Shown piece by piece: positions 16,490 through 25,148 of a stretch of 64,000 nucleotides of DNA. The DNA is from Methylomagnum ishizawai (GTDB lineage: Bacteria > Pseudomonadota > Gammaproteobacteria > Methylococcales > Methylococcaceae). A program made the position numbers and the translations under genes. The stretch is from assembly GCF_019670005.1 (NCBI RefSeq), contig NZ_AP019783.1:4543413-4607412 (forward strand). Reading direction: 5' to 3'. How positions within the stretch are numbered: position 1 is the first letter of the stretch; each line of letters starts with the position of its first letter. The notes beneath the pieces were generated by a model, which was given only the letters and a program-made list of their open reading frames with translations, was not told the DNA's origin and searched no databases.

Positions 16490-17800
16490 CTACCCCAGCG
16501 TCTCCAACCGAATCCGTTTCACACTTCCCCCAATCGTTGGCAAAGCCTCGATCCGCGCCACGGCTTCATTCAGCTCGCGCTCGCGCACCTTGTGGATCAG
16601 CAGGATCACCGGCAACTGGCTTCCACCCTGGGGCGGCTCCTTCTGGATGATGGCCTCGATGCTGATGTTGTGGTTCGCCAGGATGCGGGTCACATCGGCC
16701 AGTACGCCCGGCTTGTCCTCGGCGCTCAGGCGCAGGTAATACGCCGTCTCCACCGCCTCGATGGGCAACACCGGAATATCGGCGATGGCCCCCGGCTGGA
16801 ACGCCAGATGCGGCACCCGGTTGTCGGGGTCGGAAGTCAGGGTCCGCACCACATCGACGATATCGGCCACCACGGCGGACGCGGTCGGCTCGGCCCCGGC
16901 CCCCGCGCCGTAATACAAGGTCGGCCCCACCGCGTCGCCCTTGACCAAGACCGCGTTCATCACGCCATTCACATTGGCGATCAAGCGGCGGGCCGGAATC
17001 AGGGTCGGATGCACCCGCAATTCGATCCCTTCCGCCGCCCGGCGGGCGATCCCCAACAGTTTGATGCGATAGCCCAAAGCCTCGGCATAGGACACATCCA
17101 GCGAGGTGATGCCGCTGATGCCTTCGATATAGACCTTGGCGAATTGCAGCGGGATACCGAAGGCGATGGAGGCCAAGATGGTGAGCTTATGGGCGGCGTC
17201 CACGCCCTCCACGTCGAAGGTCGGATCGGCCTCGGCATAGCCCAGCGCCTGGGCTTCCTTCAGCACATCGCCGAAATCGCGGCCCTTCTCCCACATCTCG
17301 GTCAGGATGAAATTGCAGGTGCCGTTGATGATGCCGGCCAGCCATTCCACCGTATTGCCGGACAAGCCTTCGCGCAGCGCCTTGATGATGGGGATGCCGC
17401 CCGCCACCGCCGCCTCGAACGCCACCATCAGGCCTTTTTCGCGGGCCTTGGCGAAGACTTCGTTGCCGTGCAGGGCGATCAGCATCTTGTTGGCGGTGAC
17501 GACGTGCTTGCCGGCGTCCAGGGCTTGCAGCACCAAATCCTTGGCGGGGTCCAGGCCGCCGATGAGTTCGACCACGATGTCGATGGCGGGATCGTTGACG
17601 ATTTCATAGGGATCGGTGGTGAGGCGGATGCCAGCGGTATCGCAGATGCGGGCCTTATCCAACGAACGGGCCGAGGCGGCGACGATCTGGATGTCCCGGC
17701 CCGCCCGGCGGGTGATTTCGGAGGCATTGCGTTTGAGGACGCGGACGGTGCCGCCGCCGACGGTGCCGAGGCCGAGCAGGCCGATGGTTACGGGTTTCAA
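16490..17800 (-). CDS. hom: Homoserine dehydrogenase
   Basis: A 436-residue enzyme that reduces aspartate semialdehyde to homoserine for threonine and methionine synthesis. The NAD(P) motif GLLGLGTVGGGTV is at residues 8-20, followed by the catalytic domain with GIINGTCNFILTEM and AEADPTFDVEGVDAAHKL, and a C-terminal ACT domain (DKPGVLADVTRILANHNISIE) for threonine feedback. It lies 37 bases after the aminotransferase gene on the same strand, an order common in gammaproteobacteria. thrC, often next, is absent here. Confidence 0.96.
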   Translation of the reverse strand: MKPVTIGLLGLGTVGGGTVRVLKRNASEITRRAGRDIQIVAASARSLDKARICDTAGIRLTTDPYEIVNDPAIDIVVELIGGLDPAKDLVLQALDAGKHVVTANKMLIALHGNEVFAKAREKGLMVAFEAAVAGGIPIIKALREGLSGNTVEWLAGIINGTCNFILTEMWEKGRDFGDVLKEAQALGYAEADPTFDVEGVDAAHKLTILASIAFGIPLQFAKVYIEGISGITSLDVSYAEALGYRIKLLGIARRAAEGIELRVHPTLIPARRLIANVNGVMNAVLVKGDAVGPTLYYGAGAGAEPTASAVVADIVDVVRTLTSDPDNRVPHLAFQPGAIADIPVLPIEAVETAYYLRLSAEDKPGVLADVTRILANHNISIEAIIQKEPPQGGSQLPVILLIHKVRERELNEAVARIEALPTIGGSVKRIRLETLG

Positions 17801-17837
17801 GCTTGATTCTCCTGAGCTTTGGCGAAAAGGGGCGTGG

Positions 17838-19022
17838 TTATGCCGCGCTGTCCTTGCGCATCATGTTCTTGATGCCGCGGATGGCCTGGCGGGTGCGGTG
17901 TTCGTTCTCGATCAGGCTGAACCTGACATGGTCGTCGCCGTATTCGCCGAAGCCGATGCCGGGCGACACCGCCACCTGGGCTTCCAGCAGCATCTTCTTG
18001 GCGAATTCCAGGGAGCCGAGATGCTTATATTGCTCGGGAATCGGCGCCCACAGGAACATGGTGGCCTTGGGTTTTTCCACCGCCCAGCCGATGTTGTTCA
18101 AGCTGTTGCACAGCACATCGCGGCGGGAACGGTAGAGTTCGCAGATTTCCGCGACGCAATCCTGCGGGCCTTCCAGCGCGGTGATGGCCGCGACCTGGAT
18201 CGGGGTGAAGGTGCCGTAGTCGAGGTAGGATTTGATCCGGCCCAGCGCCGCGACCAGTTCGCGGTTGCCGACCATGAAGCCGACGCGCCAACCCGGCATG
18301 TTATAGCTCTTGGAGAGCGTGAAGAATTCCACCGCCACATCGGTCGCGCCCGGCACTTGCAGGATGGACGGCGCGACATAGCCGTCGAACACGATGTCGG
18401 CATAGGCGATATCGTGGACCACCCAGATTTTGTATTCCCGCGCCAGTTCCACCACCTTCTCGAAGAAATCCAGTTCCACGCATTGGGTGGTGGGATTGCC
18501 GGGAAAGTTGAGGATCAGCATCTTCGGTTTCGGCCACGAGGTCTTGATGGCCTTTTCCAGTTCCGCGAAGAAATCCACGCCCGGCAGCAAGGGCACATGG
18601 CGCACATCGGCCCCGGCCAGCACGCAGCCATAGGGATGGATGGGATAGGCCGGATTCGGCACCAGCACCGCGTCGCCCGGCCCCAGGGTGGCGAACATCA
18701 GATGGGCCAAGCCCTCCTTGGAACCGATGGTGACGATGGCTTGGGAATCGGGGTCGAGATCGACGTTGAAGCGGCGTTGATACCAGCCGCAAATGGCCTT
18801 CCGCAGGCGGATGATGCCTTTCGACACGGAATAGCGATGGGCCGTGCCTTTCTGGGCGACTTCGACCAGCTTATCGACGATATGCTGGGGCGTGGCGCGG
18901 TCGGGATTGCCCATGCCGAAATCGATGATATCGACCCCGGCCGCCCGCTCCTTGGCCTTGAGGTCGTTGACGATGTTGAAGACGTAGGGCGGCAGGCGTT
19001 TGATGCGTTGGAATTCTTCCAT
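17838..19022 (-). CDS. alaC: Alanine-forming aminotransferase (AlaC-like)
   Basis: A 394-residue PLP fold-type I aminotransferase. It has [12 protein letters not shown] near the N-terminus, [24 protein letters not shown], and the PLP lysine in [17 protein letters not shown], where PGWRVG is typical of the AlaC/AlaA group that makes alanine from pyruvate and glutamate. ATG 19022 gives the usual [15 protein letters not shown] start. It is likely in one transcript with hom. Confidence 0.9.
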   Translation of the reverse strand: MEEFQRIKRLPPYVFNIVNDLKAKERAAGVDIIDFGMGNPDRATPQHIVDKLVEVAQKGTAHRYSVSKGIIRLRKAICGWYQRRFNVDLDPDSQAIVTIGSKEGLAHLMFATLGPGDAVLVPNPAYPIHPYGCVLAGADVRHVPLLPGVDFFAELEKAIKTSWPKPKMLILNFPGNPTTQCVELDFFEKVVELAREYKIWVVHDIAYADIVFDGYVAPSILQVPGATDVAVEFFTLSKSYNMPGWRVGFMVGNRELVAALGRIKSYLDYGTFTPIQVAAITALEGPQDCVAEICELYRSRRDVLCNSLNNIGWAVEKPKATMFLWAPIPEQYKHLGSLEFAKKMLLEAQVAVSPGIGFGEYGDDHVRFSLIENEHRTRQAIRGIKNMMRKDSAA

Positions 19023-19210
19023 GCGGGACTCTTTAGAGGTGGGATTTCTAGGAAAAACGCTGGCTTGAAGCCAAGCGGGTAAAGCTACCGACGCGGCCAT
19101 GGGCTGTCAACGGGCGGGATGGCATGGCAAGTTTGGGGAGGGTGCGCGAGGTTTCCTTGGCGGCAGGTATCGGCTACCGTTGCGGGCTTTCCCGGAGCCC
19201 CGATCCCGCC

Positions 19211-19849
19211 ATGTACAGCCCCGACCCGTCCGCCGCCACCGAAGGGGTGGTCAAATACCACATCGATTTCACGCCCGCGCCCGCGCCGGACTGGTCGCTT
19301 CTGGCCGAACTGGACGCTTGGCGCGGCTTGTTGTTCAAGCTGGGGCTGACGGGATTGGACCCCGCCCGCTACGGCGGCTTGGCCTATGGCAATGTCAGCC
19401 TGCGGACCGGGGGCGACCGTTTCCTGGTCAGCGGCACCCAGACCGGCGGCATCGAGCGGTTGACGGCGGCGCATTACTGCTGGGTCACGGATTTCGCGGT
19501 GGAGCGGAACGCCTTGACGGCGACGGGACCGATCCGGCCCTCGTCGGAAGCGCTGACCCATGCCGCCGTGTACCGGGCGGCTCCAGGAATAGGCTGCGTG
19601 CTGCATGTGCATGCGCCGGAATTGTGGCGGCGGGCGGCGGGCTTGGGCCTGCCCGTCACCGATCCGGCCATCGCCTACGGTACGCCCGCGATGGCGCTGG
19701 CGGTCGGAGCCTTGCTGCGACAACCGGGAACGCGGGTCATCGCCATGGGCGGGCACGAGGACGGCTTGATCGCCGTGGGGGAAACGGTGGACGCCGCCGC
19801 CATCCCCTTGATCCGTAAGCTGGCGGAGGCGGCGGCGCAAAATAATTAG
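19211..19849 (+). CDS. Class II aldolase/adducin-like protein
   Basis: A 212-residue protein with the class II aldolase plan: YGNVSLR (59-65), a phosphate loop SGTQTGG (74-80), PSSEALTHAAVY with E113, a zinc pair H132-x-H134, and a third histidine H182 in GGHEDG. Related proteins cleave or dehydrate sugar phosphates such as fuculose-phosphate or methylthioribulose-phosphate. The substrate is not apparent from context, as the flanking genes are unrelated. Confidence 0.72.
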   Translation: MYSPDPSAATEGVVKYHIDFTPAPAPDWSLLAELDAWRGLLFKLGLTGLDPARYGGLAYGNVSLRTGGDRFLVSGTQTGGIERLTAAHYCWVTDFAVERNALTATGPIRPSSEALTHAAVYRAAPGIGCVLHVHAPELWRRAAGLGLPVTDPAIAYGTPAMALAVGALLRQPGTRVIAMGGHEDGLIAVGETVDAAAIPLIRKLAEAAAQNN

Positions 19850-19881
19850 GCGTTATCGGCATTTTTTCGCGGGCCGGTTAA

Positions 19882-19907
19882 ATCCAATCCGGCCCCGGCC
19901 TCCGTAT
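19882..19907 (+). promoter_or_regulatory. Candidate ECF-type promoter for the DUF4331 operon
   Basis: ATCCAA (19882-19887) and CCGTAT (19902-19907), 14 bases apart, lie 53 bases before the DUF4331 start. A similar pair, ATCCAA and CCGTAA with 13 bases between, lies just before the ECF sigma gene at 25038-25062. The motif overlaps a GGGCCGG/CCGGCCC hairpin at 19871-19895, so chance cannot be excluded. Confidence 0.35.
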
Positions 19908-19960
19908 AGGGGGATGTGGACGCAGTCCACTGCTTCACCTATCGAAATATGGAGGTCTTT

Positions 19961-21400
19961 ATGTTCCATGCGCGTTTATTACCGTCCTGCCTGGCGACCG
20001 CGCTGCTGGCCGGGATCGTTTCCACACCGGCCCAGGCCGCCAGCCACCGCGAAGCCCCCTTGATCGCCCAGCAACCGGCGGCGGATATCACCGATGTCTA
20101 CGCCTTCCGTAGCTGGAAGAACCCCGCCAACGCGGTGTTCATCATGAATGTGATCCCGTCCCAGGAACCCAGCGCCGCTCCCAATTATTTCTTTTTCGAT
20201 CCCGGCCTGGTCTATGAATTCCACCTGGATACCAACCAGGATGGGATGGCCGACGATATCGTCTATCAAGTCAGGTTCGCCACCGAGCTAAGGTCGCCGT
20301 TCGACGATCTGCCGCTGTCCTTCGCCGGGGTGGACACGGTGCCGGGCTTGCCGCCCGCCATCCGCCATCTGGACGGTCCCGGCTCGGAAGGGCTGGGCCT
20401 GCGGCAGAGCTACACCGTGACCCGCATCGCCAATGGCGTTGCCAGCGAGGTGGGGCATGGGTTCGCCGTGCCTTCCAACACCGGGCCGCGCACCATGCCC
20501 GATTACGAAGCCCTGGCCGCCGAGGGCATCGTGCCGCTGGCGGGCGGGGGCATGGCCTTCGCCGGGCAGCGCGAGGAAACCTTCTACATCGACCTGGGCG
20601 CGACCTTCGATACCCTGAACTTCCGCCAAGCCCCCATCCTCAGCCCGGACCAGGACGCCGAGCGGACCAGGAATCCCTTCGGCAACGATATGTTCTCCGG
20701 CTTCAATGTCAGCAGCATCGCGCTGGAAGTGCCCATCGGCCAACTCGGCGGCGATCCCAAGGCGGTGGTCGGTTTCTACGCCTCGACCAGCCGGGTCGCG
20801 GCCAACGGCGATCTCCGGCCATTGGCGCGGATGGGCAATCCCCTCATCAACGAATTGGTGATCGGCACCGGCATGAAGGACGTCTGGAACATGACCGACC
20901 CCAGCAAGGAGGCCAAATTCCTGGATTTCTATTTGAATCCCAGGCTGGCGGGCTTGCTCAATCTGGCGTTCGGGACCAATTTCCAGACCACCAACCGCAC
21001 CGATTTGGTCCAGGCGTTGCTGCGCTATCCCGGCCAGAAGCCCGGTGCTTGCACCAAGGCCAATCCTTGTTCCGAATTGCTGCGCTTGAACCTCGGGGCG
21101 ATGCCGACCCCGCCCGGCAAGCAACAGCGTTTAGGCGGTTTGGCGGGTGATGGGGCCGGTTTCCCCAATGGCCGCCGTCCCAACGACGACGTGACCGATA
21201 TCGCGCTGCGGGTGGTGGCCGGTGCCTTGCTGGGGCCGGTGCCGGCCCTGGGCGATGGGGTCAATTTCAACATCGGCGCGAAAGGTTCCCACCTGACCGC
21301 CAACGGCATCTACACCGAGTTCCCCTATCTGCCCACGCCCTACGATGGCCGCGACCGCCGCCATATCGATTGCGGCGAGGCCAAGGCCAATCCGTGCTGA
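19961..21400 (+). CDS. DUF4331 secreted protein
   Basis: A 479-residue protein with a signal peptide (cleavage near AQAASH, about residue 26). The family signature SHREAPLIAQQPAADITDVYAF follows at once, then DUF4331 throughout, ending near a Cys-rich DCGEAKANPC. It is probably periplasmic or exported. The start at 19961 is fixed by GGAGG at 19951-19955. The gene leads an operon with a TPR protein and a HupE/UreJ-like membrane protein, an arrangement found in several phyla with an ECF sigma gene nearby. The molecular role of DUF4331 is not known to me. Confidence 0.88.
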   Translation: MFHARLLPSCLATALLAGIVSTPAQAASHREAPLIAQQPAADITDVYAFRSWKNPANAVFIMNVIPSQEPSAAPNYFFFDPGLVYEFHLDTNQDGMADDIVYQVRFATELRSPFDDLPLSFAGVDTVPGLPPAIRHLDGPGSEGLGLRQSYTVTRIANGVASEVGHGFAVPSNTGPRTMPDYEALAAEGIVPLAGGGMAFAGQREETFYIDLGATFDTLNFRQAPILSPDQDAERTRNPFGNDMFSGFNVSSIALEVPIGQLGGDPKAVVGFYASTSRVAANGDLRPLARMGNPLINELVIGTGMKDVWNMTDPSKEAKFLDFYLNPRLAGLLNLAFGTNFQTTNRTDLVQALLRYPGQKPGACTKANPCSELLRLNLGAMPTPPGKQQRLGGLAGDGAGFPNGRRPNDDVTDIALRVVAGALLGPVPALGDGVNFNIGAKGSHLTANGIYTEFPYLPTPYDGRDRRHIDCGEAKANPC

Positions 21401-21462
21401 GTTGAGCGGGCGGGGTCCGCGCCAGCGCGGCGCGGACCCGTTTTCCCAAAGGAGGAAGCGCG

Positions 21463-22632
21463 ATGCGATGGAGGAGTGTGTGCCTAGTCTTGGCGCTGCA
21501 CGGCCTGGGCGCGGCGGCGGAGCCTTATATCCCCGTGGAGGATGCCGTGGTGCTGGAACGCCTGCCGGTGGCCGGGACCGAGCGCCGCGAATTGCGCCGG
21601 GCGCGGGCGGAACTGGCCGCGCAGCCGGGCGGGCCTGGACCGGCCTTGGCCTTGGCGCGGCGTTATATCGCCCTGGGCCGGGCCGAGGCCGACCCGCGTT
21701 ATTACGGCCATGCCGAGGCGGTATTGACGCCTTGGCTGGAACGGCCCGACCCGCCGCCCGAGGCGTGGGTATTGCGGGCGACCTTGCTGCAAAACCGCCA
21801 TGATTTCGCGGCGGCGCTGCGCGACCTGGACGCGGCGCTACGGCGCGATCCCCACTCGGCCCAGGCTTGGCTGACCCGCGCCGCGATCCAGGAGGTGCAA
21901 GGCGATTATCCGGCGGCGCTGCGGAGTTGCTGGGCCTTGGCGGGCTTGGACGCATCCCTGGGCGCGGCGGTGTGCCTGGGTTCGGTGTCCAGCCTCGCCG
22001 GGCGCGGGGAAGCCGCCTATCGACAGCTGCGGGCGGCGGTAGCGGATAGCGGCGCGGAGGATCGGGACGAATTATTGTGGGCACGGACCACCTTGGCCGA
22101 AATGGCCGAGCGCCTGGGCCATGCCGACGAGGCCGAGGCGGATTACCGCGCCGCTTTGGGCCTGGGGCGGCGCAGTCCTTATCTATGGGCGGCCTATGCC
22201 GATTTCCTGCTGGACCACGACCGGCCCGCCGAAGTGGTCGGATTGCTGGAGGATCAGGTCCGCGCCGATGGCTTGCTATTACGGCTGGTCTTGGCCGAAC
22301 AGCGCCTAGGGCGTCCCGGTTTCGCGGGCCATGCGGCGGACCTCGCGGCCCGCTACGCCGCCAACCAGGCGCGGGGCGATGCCAGCCATCTGGGCGAGGA
22401 ATCGCGCTATGCCCTGCGGATCGGCCACGATCCGGCGGCGGCGCTGCGGCTGGCCCAGGCCAATTGGTCGGCCCAGCGCGAACCCCGCGATGCGCGGGCC
22501 TTGCTGGAAGCGGCCCAGGCGGCGGGACAACCGGAAGCGGCCCGGCCCGTGTTGGATTTCCTGGCGCGTAGCGGACTCCAGGATGTCCGGCTCGCGCCCC
22601 TGGTCGCCGCCCTGGCGGGAGGTACCCGATGA
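21463..22632 (+). CDS. Exported TPR-repeat protein
   Basis: A 389-residue protein with an N-terminal signal sequence (MRWRSVCLVLALHGLGAAAE). It is built of tetratricopeptide-like helices, for example AALRDLDAALRRDPHSAQAW near residue 115 and EAEADYRAALGLGRRSPYLW near residue 225. An AAGGAGG site at 21448-21454 makes translation strong. The stop overlaps the start of the HupE-like gene (ATGA). TPR proteins serve as binding scaffolds; here the partner may be the DUF4331 protein encoded just upstream (inference). Confidence 0.82.
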   Translation: MRWRSVCLVLALHGLGAAAEPYIPVEDAVVLERLPVAGTERRELRRARAELAAQPGGPGPALALARRYIALGRAEADPRYYGHAEAVLTPWLERPDPPPEAWVLRATLLQNRHDFAAALRDLDAALRRDPHSAQAWLTRAAIQEVQGDYPAALRSCWALAGLDASLGAAVCLGSVSSLAGRGEAAYRQLRAAVADSGAEDRDELLWARTTLAEMAERLGHADEAEADYRAALGLGRRSPYLWAAYADFLLDHDRPAEVVGLLEDQVRADGLLLRLVLAEQRLGRPGFAGHAADLAARYAANQARGDASHLGEESRYALRIGHDPAAALRLAQANWSAQREPRDARALLEAAQAAGQPEAARPVLDFLARSGLQDVRLAPLVAALAGGTR

Positions 22633-23759
22633 TCCGGCTTATGGCTTGGGTATTGGCGCTCTGGCTGGTCGCCGCCGCCGCCCTGGCCCATAAGGCCAGC
22701 GATAGCTATCTGAGCTTGGAAACCACGGCGGCGGGTGTCGCCGGGCGCTGGGATATCGCTTTGCGCGATCTGGACGAGGCCGTGGGCTTGGATGGCGACG
22801 ACGATGGCGCGATCACCTGGGGCGAGCTGCGCAGCCGGGCGGCGGCGGTCCAGTCCTATGCCCTGGCCCGGCTCAAGCTGGAATCCGGCGGCGGGCCTTG
22901 CCCCTTGGCACCGGGAGAAATGCGGGTGGACCACCATAGCGACGGGGCTTATGCCGTGCTGGGTTTCGCCGCCCGTTGCGCCGCCGGACCGGAGCGACTG
23001 ACGGTGGAATACCGGCTGTTGTTCGACCTGGACCCGCAACACCGGGGCTTGCTGCGGCTGACGGCGGATGGAACCACGCAGACGGCGGTGTTCGCGCCCA
23101 CGGCGGCGCGGCAGGTATTCGAGGCCGGGTCCGCGCCCTGGCGGGGCTTCGTCCAGTATGTGGAGGAAGGGATTTGGCATATCTGGACCGGCTACGACCA
23201 TCTCCTGTTTTTGTTGAGCCTGTTGCTGCCCGCCGTGCTGGTGCGCGAGGCGGGGGCGTGGCGGCCCGCGCCAAGGTTCCGCGACGCGCTGTGGGACGCG
23301 GTGCGGATCGTCACCGCCTTCACCCTGGCCCATTCCCTGACCTTGAGCCTTGCGGCGCTGGGGTATCTGGCCCTGCCTGCGCGTTGGGTGGAAGCGGCCA
23401 TCGCCGCCTCGGTGGTCGCCGCCGCCTTGAACAATATCTTCCCGCTGCTCCATGGGCGGCGGGCGCGGTTGGCGTTCTTGTTCGGCTTGGTGCATGGGCT
23501 GGGTTTCGCCAGTGTGCTGCTGGACCTGGGCCTGTCCCCGGCGTTGCGCTTGGTGGGTTTGGCGGGGTTCAACCTGGGGGTGGAGGCAGGGCAATTGGTC
23601 TTGGTGGCCGGGTTCCTGCCCCTGGCCTATGGCCTGAGCCGCTCGCCCTGGTATCCGCCTGCGGCTTTGCGCTGGGGGTCCGCCGCCATCGCGCTATTGG
23701 CCGGTGTGTGGCTGGTGGAGCGCGGCTTCGATCTCAAGCTTTTATCCTTCCAAAGTTAG
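22629..23759 (+). CDS. HupE/UreJ-like membrane protein with EF-hand-like loop
   Basis: A 376-residue protein with a signal or first helix (residues 4-20) and an extracytoplasmic domain that contains a DGDDDGAITWGEL loop near residues 55-67, close to an EF-hand calcium site. After the GIWHIWTGYDHLLFLLSLLLP block, six or so membrane helices follow, including TLAHSLTLSLAALG and LVHGLGFASVLLDLG, whose histidines are typical of HupE/UreJ_2 metal permeases. A nickel, cobalt or other metal role is possible but unproven. It ends the DUF4331-TPR-HupE operon. Confidence 0.82.
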   Translation: MIRLMAWVLALWLVAAAALAHKASDSYLSLETTAAGVAGRWDIALRDLDEAVGLDGDDDGAITWGELRSRAAAVQSYALARLKLESGGGPCPLAPGEMRVDHHSDGAYAVLGFAARCAAGPERLTVEYRLLFDLDPQHRGLLRLTADGTTQTAVFAPTAARQVFEAGSAPWRGFVQYVEEGIWHIWTGYDHLLFLLSLLLPAVLVREAGAWRPAPRFRDALWDAVRIVTAFTLAHSLTLSLAALGYLALPARWVEAAIAASVVAAALNNIFPLLHGRRARLAFLFGLVHGLGFASVLLDLGLSPALRLVGLAGFNLGVEAGQLVLVAGFLPLAYGLSRSPWYPPAALRWGSAAIALLAGVWLVERGFDLKLLSFQS

Positions 23760-23783
23760 AGCATTTCGGTTTTGGCAATGCAT

Positions 23784-23834
23784 AGCCTCCCGCGGGGGTT
23801 TCCAAGTTCCACTTGGGAACCCCCGCGGGAGGCT
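23784..23834. repeat. Long intergenic palindrome, 23-bp arms
   Basis: Two 23-base arms (23784-23806 and 23812-23834) pair with a single G-T wobble around the loop TTCCA. The inner arm carries the TTTCCAAG/CTTGGGAA family core and the outer arm is AGCCTCCCGCGGGGG. It sits between the convergent HupE-like and anti-sigma genes, where it may also end transcription from both sides. Confidence 0.9.
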
Positions 23835-24440
23835 TCAGCTTGGCGCGGGCGCGGGCCGGAACTGATTGTCCAACCCGACCAGGGCCAAGAAGGTGCAATC
23901 GGTCTCGGCATGGACTTCCTCGTGCAAGGTGCCGGGGTCGGCGCGGCAATAATCGCCGGGGCCGAGCCGGTGCCCGGACAGGGTGATATTGCCGGACAGC
24001 ATCAAAAGCTCCTCGGTCTGGGCGTGCCAATGGCTAGGGTAGACACTGCCCGCCGCCATGCTCACCAGATTGCTGGCGTAGTTGCGGGCCGCGTCGAAGT
24101 GCAAGGTTTTCACCCGGATGCCGGGCAATCCGGTCTCTTGCCAATCCATGCGCCCGGCGAAGACGACGGCGATGCCGGGACTCAGTGCCACCTGGGCGGG
24201 CGGCGGGGCCGCTTCGGCGCGGATGGCCGACAACAGCCGTTGTTTCAGGCGCGGCGGCGGCGACGACTCGGGCGCGAGTCCGCCCAGCGCGGCGGCGGCT
24301 TCGGCCAACCGGACCAGTTCGTCGCGGGCGGCGGCGTCGTCTTGCAAGCGGGACTCGAAGCGCGAGCGCTCCTCCCCGTCCAATAAACCCAGCGCGTGCA
24401 GCGCGGCCAGACCGACCCAATCGTCGGTGATATCGCTCAT
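23835..24440 (-). CDS. Anti-sigma factor, RskA-like N-terminus with ChrR-like cupin
   Basis: A 201-residue protein. Its N-terminus (LAALHALGLLDGEERSRFE) resembles the anti-sigma region of RskA and lacks the HxxxCxxC zinc site of ZAS proteins. The C-terminal half is a cupin: H137-x-H139-x3-E143 and H173 repeat the exact spacing of the metal ligands known in Rhodobacter ChrR. It should hold the ECF sigma factor encoded just upstream (overlap ATGA) and release it on a signal read by the cupin. The signal is unknown; singlet oxygen or metal is suggested by analogy only. Confidence 0.82.
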   Translation of the reverse strand: MSDITDDWVGLAALHALGLLDGEERSRFESRLQDDAAARDELVRLAEAAAALGGLAPESSPPPRLKQRLLSAIRAEAAPPPAQVALSPGIAVVFAGRMDWQETGLPGIRVKTLHFDAARNYASNLVSMAAGSVYPSHWHAQTEELLMLSGNITLSGHRLGPGDYCRADPGTLHEEVHAETDCTFLALVGLDNQFRPAPAPS

Positions 24441-25015
24441 AACAGCCCGTCCTCCCGCCCGCCAAGCAGTTCGCCCAGCCGGCCCAGCCCTTGGCGGATA
24501 TGGGTTTTGACCGTGCCCAGCGGCAAGCGGCTATATTCGGCGATCTCGCTATGGCTCAAGCCCTGGAAGAAGGCCAGCGCCAGTAATTGGCGTTGGACCG
24601 GCGGCAATTGTTCCAGACAATTCCGCACCAGGGCTTGGCGCTGGTCGGCGGCGGCTTGCTCCTCGGGCGGGACCTGGTGGGGGTCGGGCAGCGACTCCGA
24701 AGGCTCGTCGTCCAGGGGCGCGGTGTTGGCCCGGTGCGAACGCAGGCGGTCGATGGCCCGGCTGCGGGCGAGCAGGATGAGCCAGGCCCAGGGCGAACCC
24801 CGCGATGCGCTATAACTGCCGGCGTCGCGCCAGACTTGCAGGTAGGTGTCCAGGGTGGTTTCCTCCGCGAGGGCTTCGTCTTTCAGGATATATTGGATCA
24901 AACCGTGGACCTTGCCGCTGGTGGCGTCGTAGAACGCGGTGAACGCGGCCTCGTCGCCCTGGGCGATGGCCGCCAGCCAAGCGTGGAGTTCGGCGTCGGG
25001 GCGTGGTTCCGGCAA
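24437..25015 (-). CDS. ECF RNA polymerase sigma factor
   Basis: A 192-residue ECF sigma factor. Region 2 is FTAFYDATSGKVHGLIQYIL to DTYLQVWRDA, and region 4 is LEQLPPVQRQLLALAFFQG to LGTVKTHIRQGLGRL. A TTG start at 25015 is chosen because AAGGAG lies 7 bases before it, while upstream codons have no ribosome site. Its stop overlaps the anti-sigma start. It is a strong candidate regulator of the DUF4331/TPR/HupE operon and possibly of itself. Confidence 0.9.
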   Translation of the reverse strand: MPEPRPDAELHAWLAAIAQGDEAAFTAFYDATSGKVHGLIQYILKDEALAEETTLDTYLQVWRDAGSYSASRGSPWAWLILLARSRAIDRLRSHRANTAPLDDEPSESLPDPHQVPPEEQAAADQRQALVRNCLEQLPPVQRQLLALAFFQGLSHSEIAEYSRLPLGTVKTHIRQGLGRLGELLGGREDGLL

Positions 25016-25037
25016 GTGCGTTCTCCTTGGATAAAGG

Positions 25038-25062
25038 TTACGGACGCGGTGGCCGGTTGGAT
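25038..25062 (-). promoter_or_regulatory. Candidate autoregulated ECF promoter
   Basis: On the minus strand CATCCAA (ATCCAA at 25062-25057) is followed after 13 bases by CCGTAA (25043-25038), about 22 bases before the TTG start. It resembles the pair at 19882-19907. CATCCA also resembles the -35 element I recall for mycobacterial SigK, whose anti-sigma is RskA. Confidence 0.35.
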
Positions 25063-25148
25063 GTGGAATCCGGCGGGCCGATGCGGTCGGCCTAGTGTAA
25101 GTCAAGGCGGGAGGCCGGAATGCGACGCCGCGACGCTATCCCGGCGCT

